Part shown: piece by piece, positions 32,481 to 41,298 of the stretch | How positions within the stretch are numbered: the first letter of the stretch is position 1 | How the letters are laid out: every line of letters begins with the position of its first letter | Assembly (NCBI RefSeq): GCF_038502225.1 | Contig: NW_027196482.1 | Coordinates: forward strand, 25,655 to 89,654 | Length of the DNA: 64,000 bases | Source: Cherax quadricarinatus | Taxonomy: Eukaryota > Arthropoda > Malacostraca > Decapoda > Parastacidae | Direction of reading: 5' to 3' | Position numbers and translations under genes: made by a program | The notes under the pieces: generated by a model | What the model was told of the DNA's origin: nothing | What the model saw: the letters and a program-made list of their open reading frames with translations, nothing else | The model's database searches: none

Positions 32481-32908
32481 CAATAACTTTAAAACACTTG
32501 AAATTTTGGAAAGTTTCCAGACATAATAAGGAGATGTGCTCAGAGAATTATACTTCTTTGTGCCACTTTCAGCAACACTAGTATGGCTACTGGGTGTCAT
32601 GATTGCTTGGCAGATACAAGATATAGTAATTAAAATATCATAACGCAATTAACAAACACAGCTGCCTTGTAGCAGAGAAAGACTGGACATGTATGAATTA
32701 GGAATGCTGGGATGGTGGGGGGTGGAGTCTGGGAGTGGTAGGGGATGGTGGGAAGGCTCCCCGGATGCTACACAACAAGGTGGCCGCTTAAGCAAAAGAG
32801 AATTTTTTTTTCCTTCCTACAAACTGAACCATGTTAAATTAAATATACAAGGTGTTACATAAAATTGTGCAGCAATTCTTCAGTGGCAGTCTACTGTGTA
32901 TTATTATA

Positions 32909-32984
32909 ATAACGATAGAGCTTCAGTTCCATAAATTAATAATAAAATAATAATAATAATAACAATATAATACTACTACTAATA

Positions 32985-33036
<52 letters not shown>

Positions 33037-33071
33037 ACGATAGAGCTTCAGTTCCCTAAATTAATAACAGA

Positions 33072-33108
<37 letters not shown>

Positions 33109-33177
33109 TACCACTACTAATATTATTATTATTATTATTATAATGATAGAGCTTCAGTTTCCTAAATTAATAATAAT
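32909..33177. repeat. (TTA/ATA)n microsatellites with a repeated 30-bp linker
   Basis: ATT/AAT microsatellites alternate with the conserved segment GATAGAGCTTCAGTTCCC plus TAAATTAATAA, seen at about 32916, 33039 and 33144, and again at 36364. The flanking trinucleotide runs differ in length, so the linker and microsatellite were copied together. Confidence 0.85.
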
Positions 33178-35134
33178 GGATTTGTCAGTTAAAAATAGGA
33201 GAGGAGAGTTATTAAATGGAGAGTAAGAGGTATTGGGAAGATGGAAGGAATATTTTGAGGAATTGTTAAACATTGATGAAGATAGGGAAGCTGTGATTTT
33301 GTGTATAGGGCAAGGAGGAATAACATCTTGTAGGAGTGAGGAAGAGCCAGTTGTGAGTGTGGGGGAAGTTCGTGAGGCAGTAGGTAAAATGAAAGGGGGT
33401 AAGGCAGCCGGGATTGATGGGATAAAGATAGAAATGTTAAAAGCAGGTGGGGATATAGTTTTGGAGTGGTTGGTGCAATTATTTAATAAATGTATGGAAG
33501 AGGGTAAGGTACCTAGGGATTGGCAGCGAGCATGCATAGTTCCTTTGTATAAAGGCAAAGGGGATAAAAGAGAGTGCAAAAATTATAGGGGGATAAGTCT
33601 GTTGAGTGTACCTGGTAAAGTGTATGGTAGAGTTGTAATTGAAAGAATTAAGAGTAAGACGGAGAATAGGATAGCAGATGAACAAGGAGGCTTTAGGAAA
33701 GGTAGGGGGTGTGTGGACCAGGTGTTTACAGTGAAACATATAAGTGAACAGTATTTAGATAAGGCTAAAGAGGTCTTTGTGGCATTTATGGATTTGGAAA
33801 AGGCGTATGACAGGGTGGATAGGGGGGCAATGTGGCAGATGTTGCAAGTGTATGGTGTAGGAGGTAGGTTACTGAAAGCAGTGAAGAGTTTTTACGAGGA
33901 TAGTGAGGCTCAAGTTAGAGTATGTAGGAAAGAGGGAAATTTTTTCCCAGTAAAAGTAGGCCTTAGACAAGGATGTGTGATGTCACCATGGTTGTTTAAT
34001 ATATTTATAGATGGGGTTGTAAGAGAAGTAAATGCGAGGGTCTTGGCAAGAGGCGTGGAGTTAAAAGATAAAGAATCACACACAAAGTGGGAGTTGTCAC
34101 AGCTGCTCTTTGCTGATGACACTGTGCTCTTGGGAGATTCTGAAGAGAAGTTGCAGAGATTGGTGGATGAATTTGGTAGGGTGTGCAAAAGAAGAAAATT
34201 AAAGGTGAATACAGGAAAGAGTAAGGTTATGAGGATAACAAAAAGATTAGGTGATGAAAGATTGAATATCAGATTGGAGGGAGAGAGTATGGAGGAGGTG
34301 AACGTATTCAGATATTTGGGAGTGGACGTGTCAGCAGATGGGTCTATGAAAGATGAGGTGAATCATAGAATTGATGAGGGAAAAAGAGTGAGTGGTGCAC
34401 TTAGGAGTCTGTGGAGACAAAGAACTTTGTCCTTGGAGGCAAAGAGGGGAATGTATGAGAGTATAGTTTTACCAACGCTCTTATATGGGTGTGAAGCGTG
34501 GGTGATGAATGTTGCAGCGAGGAGAAGGCTGGAGGCAGTGGAGATGTCATGTCTGAGGGCAATGTGTGGTGTGAATATAATGCAGAGAATTCGTAGTTTG
34601 GAAGTTAGGAGGAGGTGCGGGATTACCAAAACTGTTGTCCAGAGGGCTGAGGAAGGGTTGTTGAGGTGGTTCGGACATGTAGAGAGAATGGAGCGAAACA
34701 GAATGACTTCAAGAGTGTATCAGTCTGTAGTGGAAGGAAGGCGGGGTAGGGGTCGGCCTAGGAAGGGTTGGAGGGAGGGGGTAAAGGAGGTTTTGTGTGC
34801 GAGGGGCTTGGACTTCCAGCAGGCATGCGTGAGCGTGTTTGATAGGAGTGAATGGAGACAAATGGTTTTTAATACTTGACGTGCTGTTGGAGTGTGAGCA
34901 AAGTAACATTTATGAAGGGATTCAGGGAAACCGGCAGGCCGGACTTGAGTCCTGGAGATGGGAAGTACAGTGCCTGCACTCTGAAGGAGGGGTGTTAATG
35001 TTGCAGTTTAAAAACTGTAGTGTAAAGCACCCTTCTGGCAAGACAGTGATGGAGTGAATGATGGTGAAAGTTTTTCTTTTTCGGGCCACCCTGCCTTGGT
35101 GGGAATCGGCCGGTGTGATAATAAAAAAAAAAAA
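33178..35134 (+). mobile_element. RTE LINE copy d, 5'-truncated but long
   Basis: Starts within the linker before RT (GGATTTGTCAGTTAAAAATAG) and ends GGGCCACCCTGCCTTGGTGG, GAATCGGCCGG, TGTGATAATAAA and an A run. It contains a 548-codon open frame. The upstream frame ends with TAA right after NGE (33219-33221), exactly as in copy c. It is the best-preserved RTE copy here and serves as reference for copies a, b and c. Confidence 0.92.
33233..34879 (+). CDS. RTE-type reverse transcriptase, open frame
   Basis: 548 codons from the first recorded start. The order is GRWKEYFEELLN (pre-RT), KMKGGKAAGIDGIKIEMLKA and VPLYKGKGDKRECKNYRG (fingers), AFMDLEKAYDRVDR (motif A), VGLRQGCVMSPWLFNIFIDG (motif B), LLFADDTVLLGD (motif C, catalytic FADD) and YLGVDVSADGSM. 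It then runs through LLYGCEAWVMN and RWFGHVERMERN to GRGRPRKGW and a final FDRSEWRQM. All palm motifs are present, so the RT itself could fold. The apurinic endonuclease domain is missing, and an in-frame TAA precedes the frame, so autonomous retrotransposition is not expected. RTE clade is assigned from motif style and the short 3' UTR. Confidence 0.9.
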   Translation: MGRWKEYFEELLNIDEDREAVILCIGQGGITSCRSEEEPVVSVGEVREAVGKMKGGKAAGIDGIKIEMLKAGGDIVLEWLVQLFNKCMEEGKVPRDWQRACIVPLYKGKGDKRECKNYRGISLLSVPGKVYGRVVIERIKSKTENRIADEQGGFRKGRGCVDQVFTVKHISEQYLDKAKEVFVAFMDLEKAYDRVDRGAMWQMLQVYGVGGRLLKAVKSFYEDSEAQVRVCRKEGNFFPVKVGLRQGCVMSPWLFNIFIDGVVREVNARVLARGVELKDKESHTKWELSQLLFADDTVLLGDSEEKLQRLVDEFGRVCKRRKLKVNTGKSKVMRITKRLGDERLNIRLEGESMEEVNVFRYLGVDVSADGSMKDEVNHRIDEGKRVSGALRSLWRQRTLSLEAKRGMYESIVLPTLLYGCEAWVMNVAARRRLEAVEMSCLRAMCGVNIMQRIRSLEVRRRCGITKTVVQRAEEGLLRWFGHVERMERNRMTSRVYQSVVEGRRGRGRPRKGWREGVKEVLCARGLDFQQACVSVFDRSEWRQMVFNT

Positions 35135-36360
35135 AAAATTGTAATTATGGAAAATTTTATAGGGGGTTACCTGTATGTACCTCAACATTATATGCATACA
35201 AGTAATCTCATTGGGAGACAACAGCCATATTGTTTACCGTAGTCACCTCGTGTAGACATGTGAGAAAACTTAACCACCCCTGGTCCCTGCAGGTGGTCCC
35301 TTCGGCCTCACAGTCTTATCCATATTTATCCGAGACCAGTATAAATTGGATAGCACCCACAAGTACGGCGCTACTAATTAATTGTGGACTGTATAGATTA
35401 TATTAGTTTAACTGAATGAAGGGGGGGAGGGAGGTAGGTTACACATGGATATATCCATCAAGGAAAAAACACTTGTATATAATACCACCACTTACCAGAT
35501 ATTCTCTGGTGGTCACTTGATGTAGCTGGATCACCCCCAACCTATCCAGTTACAACATGCCTAACTGGCCAGTATCAGTCTGCTATAACTAGAAGGGTTA
35601 CTTAACTGTGGGTGATTGATGCTCCTTATTTCCTCCATTCACTATCTCATTTCGATGTCCTGCTACACCGACACGGTTCTTATTCCAGCAGGACGAGGTA
35701 TCCGTTGGTTTGTCCCAGTTTAGAAGTCGGGAATCCATAAAAACTTCACTATCCTCGGGACAGGAATCACGAGGACTCCACATGTTCATTCGGAGTAAGG
35801 CGACTTATTTCACTTTATACATGCTCTTAACTTAGTGTTATTATCAGCAATTACATTACAATTCACACGACGATTTACTGTCTCATAATTATTATGCACG
35901 TTAGAGGTCGCTCCATTAAGATCTGAGACTGATGAGTGATGATTAAATCACGGGTATTTTCCCCTGGACACCCTCCATGGCGTCGCACCAGCCACCGCCG
36001 GTCCTACCATTATTCACTAATTTTACCACTTTATTACGGTGGTCCCGTAAATCACGTTCCCTCACTCTTCACCAAGGACAGTTACAACACTTCCTATTAT
36101 GAAGTGAGGCCTATATTAGTCCTTAGGCCGCCATGAACGCCAATTTCCTGGTCCCATGCTTTCCCAGGCTCTTAACTCCATTCAAAAACACTCCCGCTCC
36201 TCGATGCCCCGTCTCGACCTCTCCCCCCGCACATCCGCACAGGCGCAGAGGGAACCCTGTTTGTTCTATTCCATTTCCAAATTCATTTTTTGACCCAAAT
36301 CAACATTAAACACTTATTAGGCACTATAGCTTCAGAAATTAAATAATTTCCACAATAATA
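35135..36360. other. unassigned 1.1-kb block, possible solo LTR or unknown element
   Basis: GC content and texture differ from the flanks. It has promoter-like GC-rich stretches (CCACCGCCGG, CCCCGTCTCGACC) near 35990-36240 and motifs such as TGGTGGTCACTTGATG. No terminal repeats, coding domain or second copy in the window was found. A solo LTR is one possibility. Confidence 0.4.
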
Positions 36361-36383
36361 ATGATAGAGCTTCAGTTCCCTAA

Positions 36384-36423
<40 letters not shown>

Positions 36424-36960
36424 CATAATACATATGTAATAATTCAGATTGCTTCTGCTAGTTGGCACAGCTGGTAAGCAGTAAACATGTTTACATCCCT
36501 GTGAGGGGCAGTTCTCTCATACTTGTTTGCATTTTTTTCAGTCATTTGGCCAAATTTCTTTTGTCTAACCATGGGTCCTAGTGATCTAATGCAGTTAGCC
36601 TCAGAAATACTCCATTTTCTCTTACAGTAAGAACATGGGAAGATACTATGGTCAAATTGTGACAGAAATGGCCTACGCTTCTGCCGCTGCCACTACCTCT
36701 GCCTCCATATTATGGCTTATTTTATTCATTCTAGAGTACATATCATGTTTCTGTGCTAATTATATTGTTTATTATGTCATATTAGATGAATTGTGATAGA
36801 TAAATAAGCTGTTAAGTTGATAATAGCATCATATTCAAGTATTTTTTCTCGTCTCTCCAGAGTGCAGGAACGAATTAATGGCTTTTCAATTGATTTAAAT
36901 GAGGAAAATCAATTTGATATACGAGTAAATTGAGTTACGAGCTAGCTCCTGGAACGGATT
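36361..36960. other. microsatellite plus right arm of pogo-type MITE
   Basis: GATAGAGCTTCAGTTCCC plus TAAATTAATAA and an (AAT)n run at 36361-36422. Then AT-rich DNA leads into the right subterminal region of the element ending at 36985. No gene was seen. Confidence 0.6.
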
Positions 36961-36992
36961 AAACTCGTAAGTCAAGGTTCCACTGTGTGTAG

Positions 36993-37127
36993 CTGTATAT
37001 GCAGTGATTTCTGTATATTCTGTATATGTAGTGATTGTTGTATATTCTATATATGCAATGATTATTGTATATTGTGTATATACAGTGATTACTGTATATT
37101 CTGTATATGCAGTGGTTAATGTATATA
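36993..37127. repeat. 27-bp minisatellite hosting two pogo-type insertions
   Basis: Five 27-bp units of type CTGTATATGCAGTGATT plus NYTGTATATT fill this stretch exactly. One unit lies left of the pogo-type end at 27934 (27901-27933), and about 1.5 units continue right of the MITE at 37329-37375. Both elements therefore landed in the same ancestral array. Confidence 0.85.
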
Positions 37128-37328
37128 CAGTGGAACCTCAAATATCGAACTTTCTTCAGTCCAGAAGGCTGTTCGAGTGCCTTTACCGAATGAATTTATT
37201 CCCATCAGAAATAATGTAAATTAGATTAGTCCATTTCAGACCCTCAAAAATACACTTATAAAAGCACTTACAAAAATACACTTTCATAATTGGTCGTGTT
37301 GGGAGCAGTTCGATTTTTGAGGGTACTG
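37128..37328. mobile_element. complete 201-bp pogo-type MITE
   Basis: CAGTGGAACCTCAAATATCG at the left and TCGATTTTTGAGGGTACTG at the right form imperfect terminal inverted repeats. TA flanks at 37126-37127 and 37329-37330. A related truncated copy is at 5105-5247. Confidence 0.85.
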
Positions 37329-37510
37329 TATATCAAATGATTACTGTATATACTGTATATGCAGTGATTGGAAATAAAGAATCTGAATCATGCCATATCT
37401 ATTTTAAATCTTTTTTTTTTTTATATTACACTTAATTTCTTTTAAGTTATATTATATGTTATCTCTCCTGTTGCTTTTGATACTCAAAAACACTTATATT
37501 ATATTTGCAG

Positions 37511-38354
37511 GCTGTGTGCAGTACTTCCCAGAAATTTGTAGTAACACACTGCTCTGGGTCAGGAAGATCAACACTGTTAACCTGACTGATGAAGTGTTGC
37601 TGACACCCAGCAACACATTACCGGAACAACAGCATTCTTTCATAGAACGACATTTGAAATATTTATTATATAACAATTTTCCTTTAGGGTCACCATTCAC
37701 TTTAAAGCTTGGTGACAAGGTTTATCTTCCTTCATTAAATAATGCTGATATTTCATTCAGTGTGACCAGCTATAATATGTGTAATAAATCTAGGCCAAGT
37801 TCGCTACAAGGTGGAAGTTTAGTTGAAGACTTTAAAAACTTGAAACTAACTGGCAGTGATGATTTACTTTGAGAGTAGTGGAAGTATTCCACCACTTCTG
37901 GTGACAGTGGATGAGTGTGAAATATCAGTGATAAATAACTCTTCTACATCCATCACGAGCAGCGCTTTCCTCACTCTTGACGAGATTCGTTCAGTTAGTG
38001 TGGCGTCAGACAGCAGTGTCTATGACAACAATGTGTTAACCTCCACATCCAAGAAAGTGATCACCAGTCACAGTAACTCGCGTAGATCATTTACCTCAAA
38101 GACTGATAATAAGGAAATCTCTCTTTCTGAAAAAGATCAATCTCAAATTAATGGAGGTGATTGTTGCAAACAAAGCTGTGGTTGGATTAGAACTGGACTG
38201 CAAACAAAAGTTAAATTACAACAGTTAAAGAAGAGTGATGATGCTGCTGAACCTGCCGCTGCTCAAGTGGTGCCGAAGCGGACATATTGCAGCAATGCTG
38301 CATATACCTCACTTTTGAAAATTATGCAGACTAAACTCAACATTAAATTCAAAG
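37511..38354 (+). CDS. AAA ATPase (AFG2/CDC48-like), N-domain and linker exon, frameshifted
   Basis: This exon follows ATATTTGCAG and ends AAAG|GTAAAT. The first part (frame of TGT at 37513) reads CVQYFPEICSNTLLWVRKIN, then LTDEVLLTPSNTLPEQQHSF, IERHLKYLLYN and LGDKVYLPS. This matches the second CDC48 N-domain half (a helix pair, then 'GD.v'). That frame stops at 37870 (LLTGSDDLL-stop region). The next frame is open from 37850 through YFESSGSIPPLLVTVDECE and SNAAYTSLLKIMQTKLNIKF to the donor. One extra T in GATGATTTACTTT would account for it. The exit phase (one base, G) fits AA at 41036, giving Glu. The long linker is poorly conserved. The frameshift is either real, polymorphic or a base-calling error. 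Confidence 0.7.
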
Positions 38355-38423
38355 GTAAATACTTTTTTATCTTCAATTTTAAAAAAGTTTTTGCAGATAT
38401 ACACATTAAACTGTGATATCTTA

Positions 38424-38850
38424 AAGGAGGTTCCTTGATGTTAGTGAGGGGCTCTTGATGCAAGAATTGAAAATTGTCTTTACTTTTTTCTGTCTTTTTT
38501 TCTGTTTCATAAACATGCAAGATTTCAGGTACGTCTTGCTACTTCTACTTACCCTTAGGTCACACTACACATGCATGTACAAGCATATATATACATGCTC
38601 CTCTGGGTTTTCTTCTATTTTCTTTCTAGTTCTTGTTCTTGTTTAGTTCCTCTTATCTCCATGGGGAAGTGGAACAGAATTCTTCCTCCGTAAGCCATGC
38701 ATGTTGTAAGAGGTGACTGAGATGCTGGGAGCAAGGGGCTAATAACCCCTTCTCCTGTATAAATTGCTAAATTTAAAAAGAGAAGCTCACGTTTTTCTTT
38801 TTGGGCCACCCTGCCTCAGTGGGATACGACCGGTTTGTTGAAAGAAGAAA
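38424..38850 (+). mobile_element. SINE with a different 5' head
   Basis: The 3' part is the recurrent SINE (ATGCAAGATTTCAGGTACG at 38515, the GTAAGAGGTGACTGAGATG core and the CACCCTGCCTCAGTGGGATA tail). The 5' part (GGTTCCTTGATGTTAGTGAG, 38427-38446) matches the second SINE family (29790-29836, reverse) instead of the usual head. It is either a chimera or a fusion of adjacent insertions, in the 2.7-kb intron just after the donor at 38355. Confidence 0.8.
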
Positions 38851-38941
38851 GATTGTAGAATATTTTGTCAAGAAAACTGGAAATATTTCTGTTGGCATGT
38901 GAGGCTTAGTCAAAGATAACTAACTGCTTGTTATAATTGCT

Positions 38942-39128
38942 GTGACTGTTGACTTGCTAATAATACTTGACTGTTGACATGTTAGTAACACCTGACTGTT
39001 GACCTGTTAGTAACACCTGACTGTTGACCTGTTAGTAACACTTGACTGTTGACCTGTTAGTAACACTTGACTGTTGACCTGTTAGTAACACCTGACTGTT
39101 GACCTGTTAGTAACACCTGACAGTTAAG
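38942..39128. repeat. 25-bp minisatellite
   Basis: About seven copies of a 25-bp unit: CTGTTGACCTGTTAGTAACA plus CCTGA, with C/T variants. Confidence 0.92.
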
Positions 39129-39719
39129 CACTTAATCTCCTTTGTTTCACTAATTTATTGACTTTATTCGGTAAAGCTTTTGAGGCAGTTGATCATGATA
39201 AGGAATACCATATTATTTATGAGAATTTTAGTAAAGCATTTGATAGCATACCACACAAAAGACTTTTAGAGAAAGTGGCAGCACATGGTATTGAGGGGAA
39301 AGTCTTGTCATGGATCAAGGCATGGCTCACCAACAGGAAGCAGAGAGTTTTCATAAATGGGGTGAAATCTGAGTGAGGATCCTTGTGGCATTCCACGAGG
39401 ATCAGTTTAAGGTCCATTGTTGTTCATAATGTACGTTAATGACTTTGATGAGGGAATAACAAGTGATATAAGCAAATTCACTGATGATACAAAAATAGGC
39501 AAGGTAATTGATTCAGAGGAAGATTTTACTTTACTTCAGGCTGCAGTTCAGTGTAGATAAATGCAAAGTCCTGAAGCTCGGGAATATAAACAACCCTAGC
39601 ACTTATAAACTAAATAATGTAGAATTTGATCATACAGAATTCGATAAGAACTTGGGAGTTATGGAAAGCAAGAACCTGAATCCAAGACAGTAATGCCTAA
39701 GCATATGTAATATTGTTTC

Positions 39720-39925
39720 ATACTATGGAACAATGCTCTTCTCCAGACTGAGGGACTGACCACCTCAAAACTTTAAGGGTGATGGACTGATTACATCGTC
39801 TTCAAGTATCTTCTGCTTCTATCAACTTTTCTGTACTTGACTGAAGAAGCCTACTGTGTAGGCGAAACATTTCATAATAAAGATACCTAACTGTTGCATA
39901 TGTGTCTTACCTAACAATATGTAAT
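39720..39925 (+). mobile_element. short element with hammerhead-like core
   Basis: Inserted in LINE copy C. Contains CTGAAGAAGCCTACTGTGTA followed by GGCGAAAC: CTGA-N-GA, a helix II that can pair (GCCTAC/GTAGGC), then GAAAC. This is the layout of a hammerhead ribozyme core, as found in Penelope-like elements and retrozymes. A cleavage-site GUH closing helix III is not evident. TTGCATATGTGTCTTACCTAA follows. Ribozyme identity is an inference; a degenerate copy is likely. Confidence 0.45.
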
Positions 39926-40044
39926 AAGGCAAACAGATTACTGGGATTTATATCAAGAAGTATTAGCAACAGGAATCCAGAGGTTATACTACAGCTCTAC
40001 ACATTGTTAGTAAGGCCTCATTTAGATTATGCAGCTCAGTTCTG

Positions 40045-40142
40045 ACCCCTTCTGTATACATTATTAAAGTTAAAGAGAGAAACTTTTGTTTTTCTTTTTG
40101 GGCCACCCCGCCTCGGTGGGAAACTGCTGGTTTGTTGAAGGA
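40045..40142 (+). mobile_element. SINE 3' fragment with target duplication
   Basis: About 98 bp of SINE tail (CCCCTTCTGTATACATT to CACCCCGCCTCGGTGGG). It is flanked by AGCTCAGTTCTG (40033-40044) and AGCTCAATTCTG (40143-40154), so it is inserted in LINE copy C. Confidence 0.88.
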
Positions 40143-40551
40143 AGCTCAATTCTGGTCTCCATACTACAGAATGGATATAATTTCATTAGGAAACATTCAG
40201 AGAAGAATGAAAAAATTATTCCATTGCAAAAGAAATCTTCCATCCGAAGAAAGATTGAAATCCCTTAGCGTACATTCTCTTGTAAGACAAAGAATGGGGG
40301 GAAGACATGATTGAAGTGTATAAGTGGAAGATGGACATAAACAAAGGAGATATAAATAAGGTCCTGAGGATATCCCTTCAAGTAAGAATTCAAAATAATG
40401 GATTCAGATTGAATAAGTTTATATATAGGAAGGATATAGGAAAGTGTTGTTTTGGAAATGGTGTAGTCAGTGAATGGAACACTCTGCCTAGTAGGGTAAT
40501 TGAAGCTGAAACCTTGGGCAGCTTTAAATATAGGTTAGATAAATACACGAG

Positions 40552-40746
40552 TGTCTTCATGGGGAAGTGAAACAGAATTCATCCTCTGTAACCCATGTGT
40601 GTTGTAAGAGGCAACTAAAATGCTGGAAGCAAGGGGCTAGTAACCCCTTCTCCCATATACATTGCTAAATTTAAAAAGAGAAACTTTCATTTTTCTCTTT
40701 GGGTCACCTTGCCTTGGTGGGATGTGGCCGGTTCATTGAAAAAAAA
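40552..40746 (+). mobile_element. SINE 3' fragment with target duplication
   Basis: TGTCTTCATGGGGAAGTG to GGGATGTGGCCGGTTCATTG plus an A run. It is flanked by AAATACACGAG (40541-40551 and 40747-40757). It is a second independent SINE insertion in LINE copy C. Confidence 0.88.
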
Positions 40747-41035
40747 AAATACACGAGAGAGGCGTTGAATTTAAGTGGGACTTGCACACGAGTTAATAGG
40801 GTTATCAAAGCTTATTTTTGGGTAGCAAATATTTTTGGTAATGGTCTGAGTCTGAGAATTGTGTGTTTAGTATGGGCCAGTAGGCCTGCTGCAGTGTTCC
40901 TCCTTATGTTCTTGTGTGGTGGTCACTTGCCCGAGGTCTATCATTACTTTATTAGTCTGCTCAGTCAAAAATTAACTATGATATTGTAAGATGTGATATT
41001 GTAGTCTTTTTATTCATTATTAATTATTGTTTCAG

Positions 41036-41228
41036 AAAATAGTCTGCTTGGAGGTTGGAATGGCATACTTGTGTGTGGAGCTTCAGGTACAGGCAAGACT
41101 ATGATGTTACATAAAGCAGCAGCTGAGTTGGACCTGCCAGTGGTGACCCTCACACTGGCTGAGGTCACTAGAGCATCAGTAACTCCTGAAGATTGTGTCC
41201 GCAACAAGTTTTTATTGGCTCGACAATG
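41036..41228 (+). CDS. AAA ATPase (AFG2/CDC48-like), Walker A exon
   Basis: Follows TTGTTTCAG. The frame reads NSLLGGWNGILVCGASGTGK then TMMLHKAAAELDLPVVTLTL and EDCVRNKFLLARQ. GASGTGKT is the Walker A (P-loop) that binds ATP phosphate. EDCVRNKFLLAR corresponds to the 'E..lR..F..A' helix before Walker B. Entry phase fits the exon ending 38354. The exit is placed after TG (41228), because two bases are needed to complete a codon with T of the Walker B exon. The resulting donor TG|GTGGAC is weak. An alternative downstream donor would add residues and meet a stop at about 41254. It would act with the exon at 57447 in the first ATPase domain. Confidence 0.75.
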
Positions 41229-41267
41229 GTGGACGAAATTTTTCTATGTACAGTGAAAGCATATGTA

Positions 41268-41298
<31 letters not shown>

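Larger units (their letters stand above)
27934..36985. mobile_element. pogo-type MITE ends bracketing a 9-kb nested composite
   Basis: CAGTGGAACCTTGACTTACG (27934) is matched by its reverse complement CGTAAGTCAAGGTTCCACTG ending at 36985. The left side is preceded by TA; the right side has TG. Subterminal GAGTTACGAGCYAGCTCC is also shared. No transposase was recognised between them. The interior holds a 21-bp minisatellite, RTE and CR1/L2-like LINEs, other terminal-repeat DNA and microsatellites, so later insertions have expanded it. Independent solo ends cannot be excluded. Both ends lie in a 27-bp minisatellite. Confidence 0.7.
39145..40915 (+). pseudogene. CR1-type LINE copy C, decayed and SINE-riddled
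   Basis: Fragments align with the LINE at 59255-61890. FGKAFEAVDHDKEYHIIYEN and VLSWIKAWLTNRKQR (39158-39376) are RT motif A and its follow-up. Next come VDKCKVLKLGNINNPSTYKL (39540-39620), NKANRLLGFISRS-like (39925-39975) and VYKWKMDINKGDINKVL (40310-40380). The 3' UTR ends GGCCTGCTGCAGTGTTCCTC. Breaks include a stop after GVKSE, an internal deletion after the FADD-like region, and three insertions (39720-39925, 40045-40142, 40552-40746). It has no coding potential. Confidence 0.85.
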
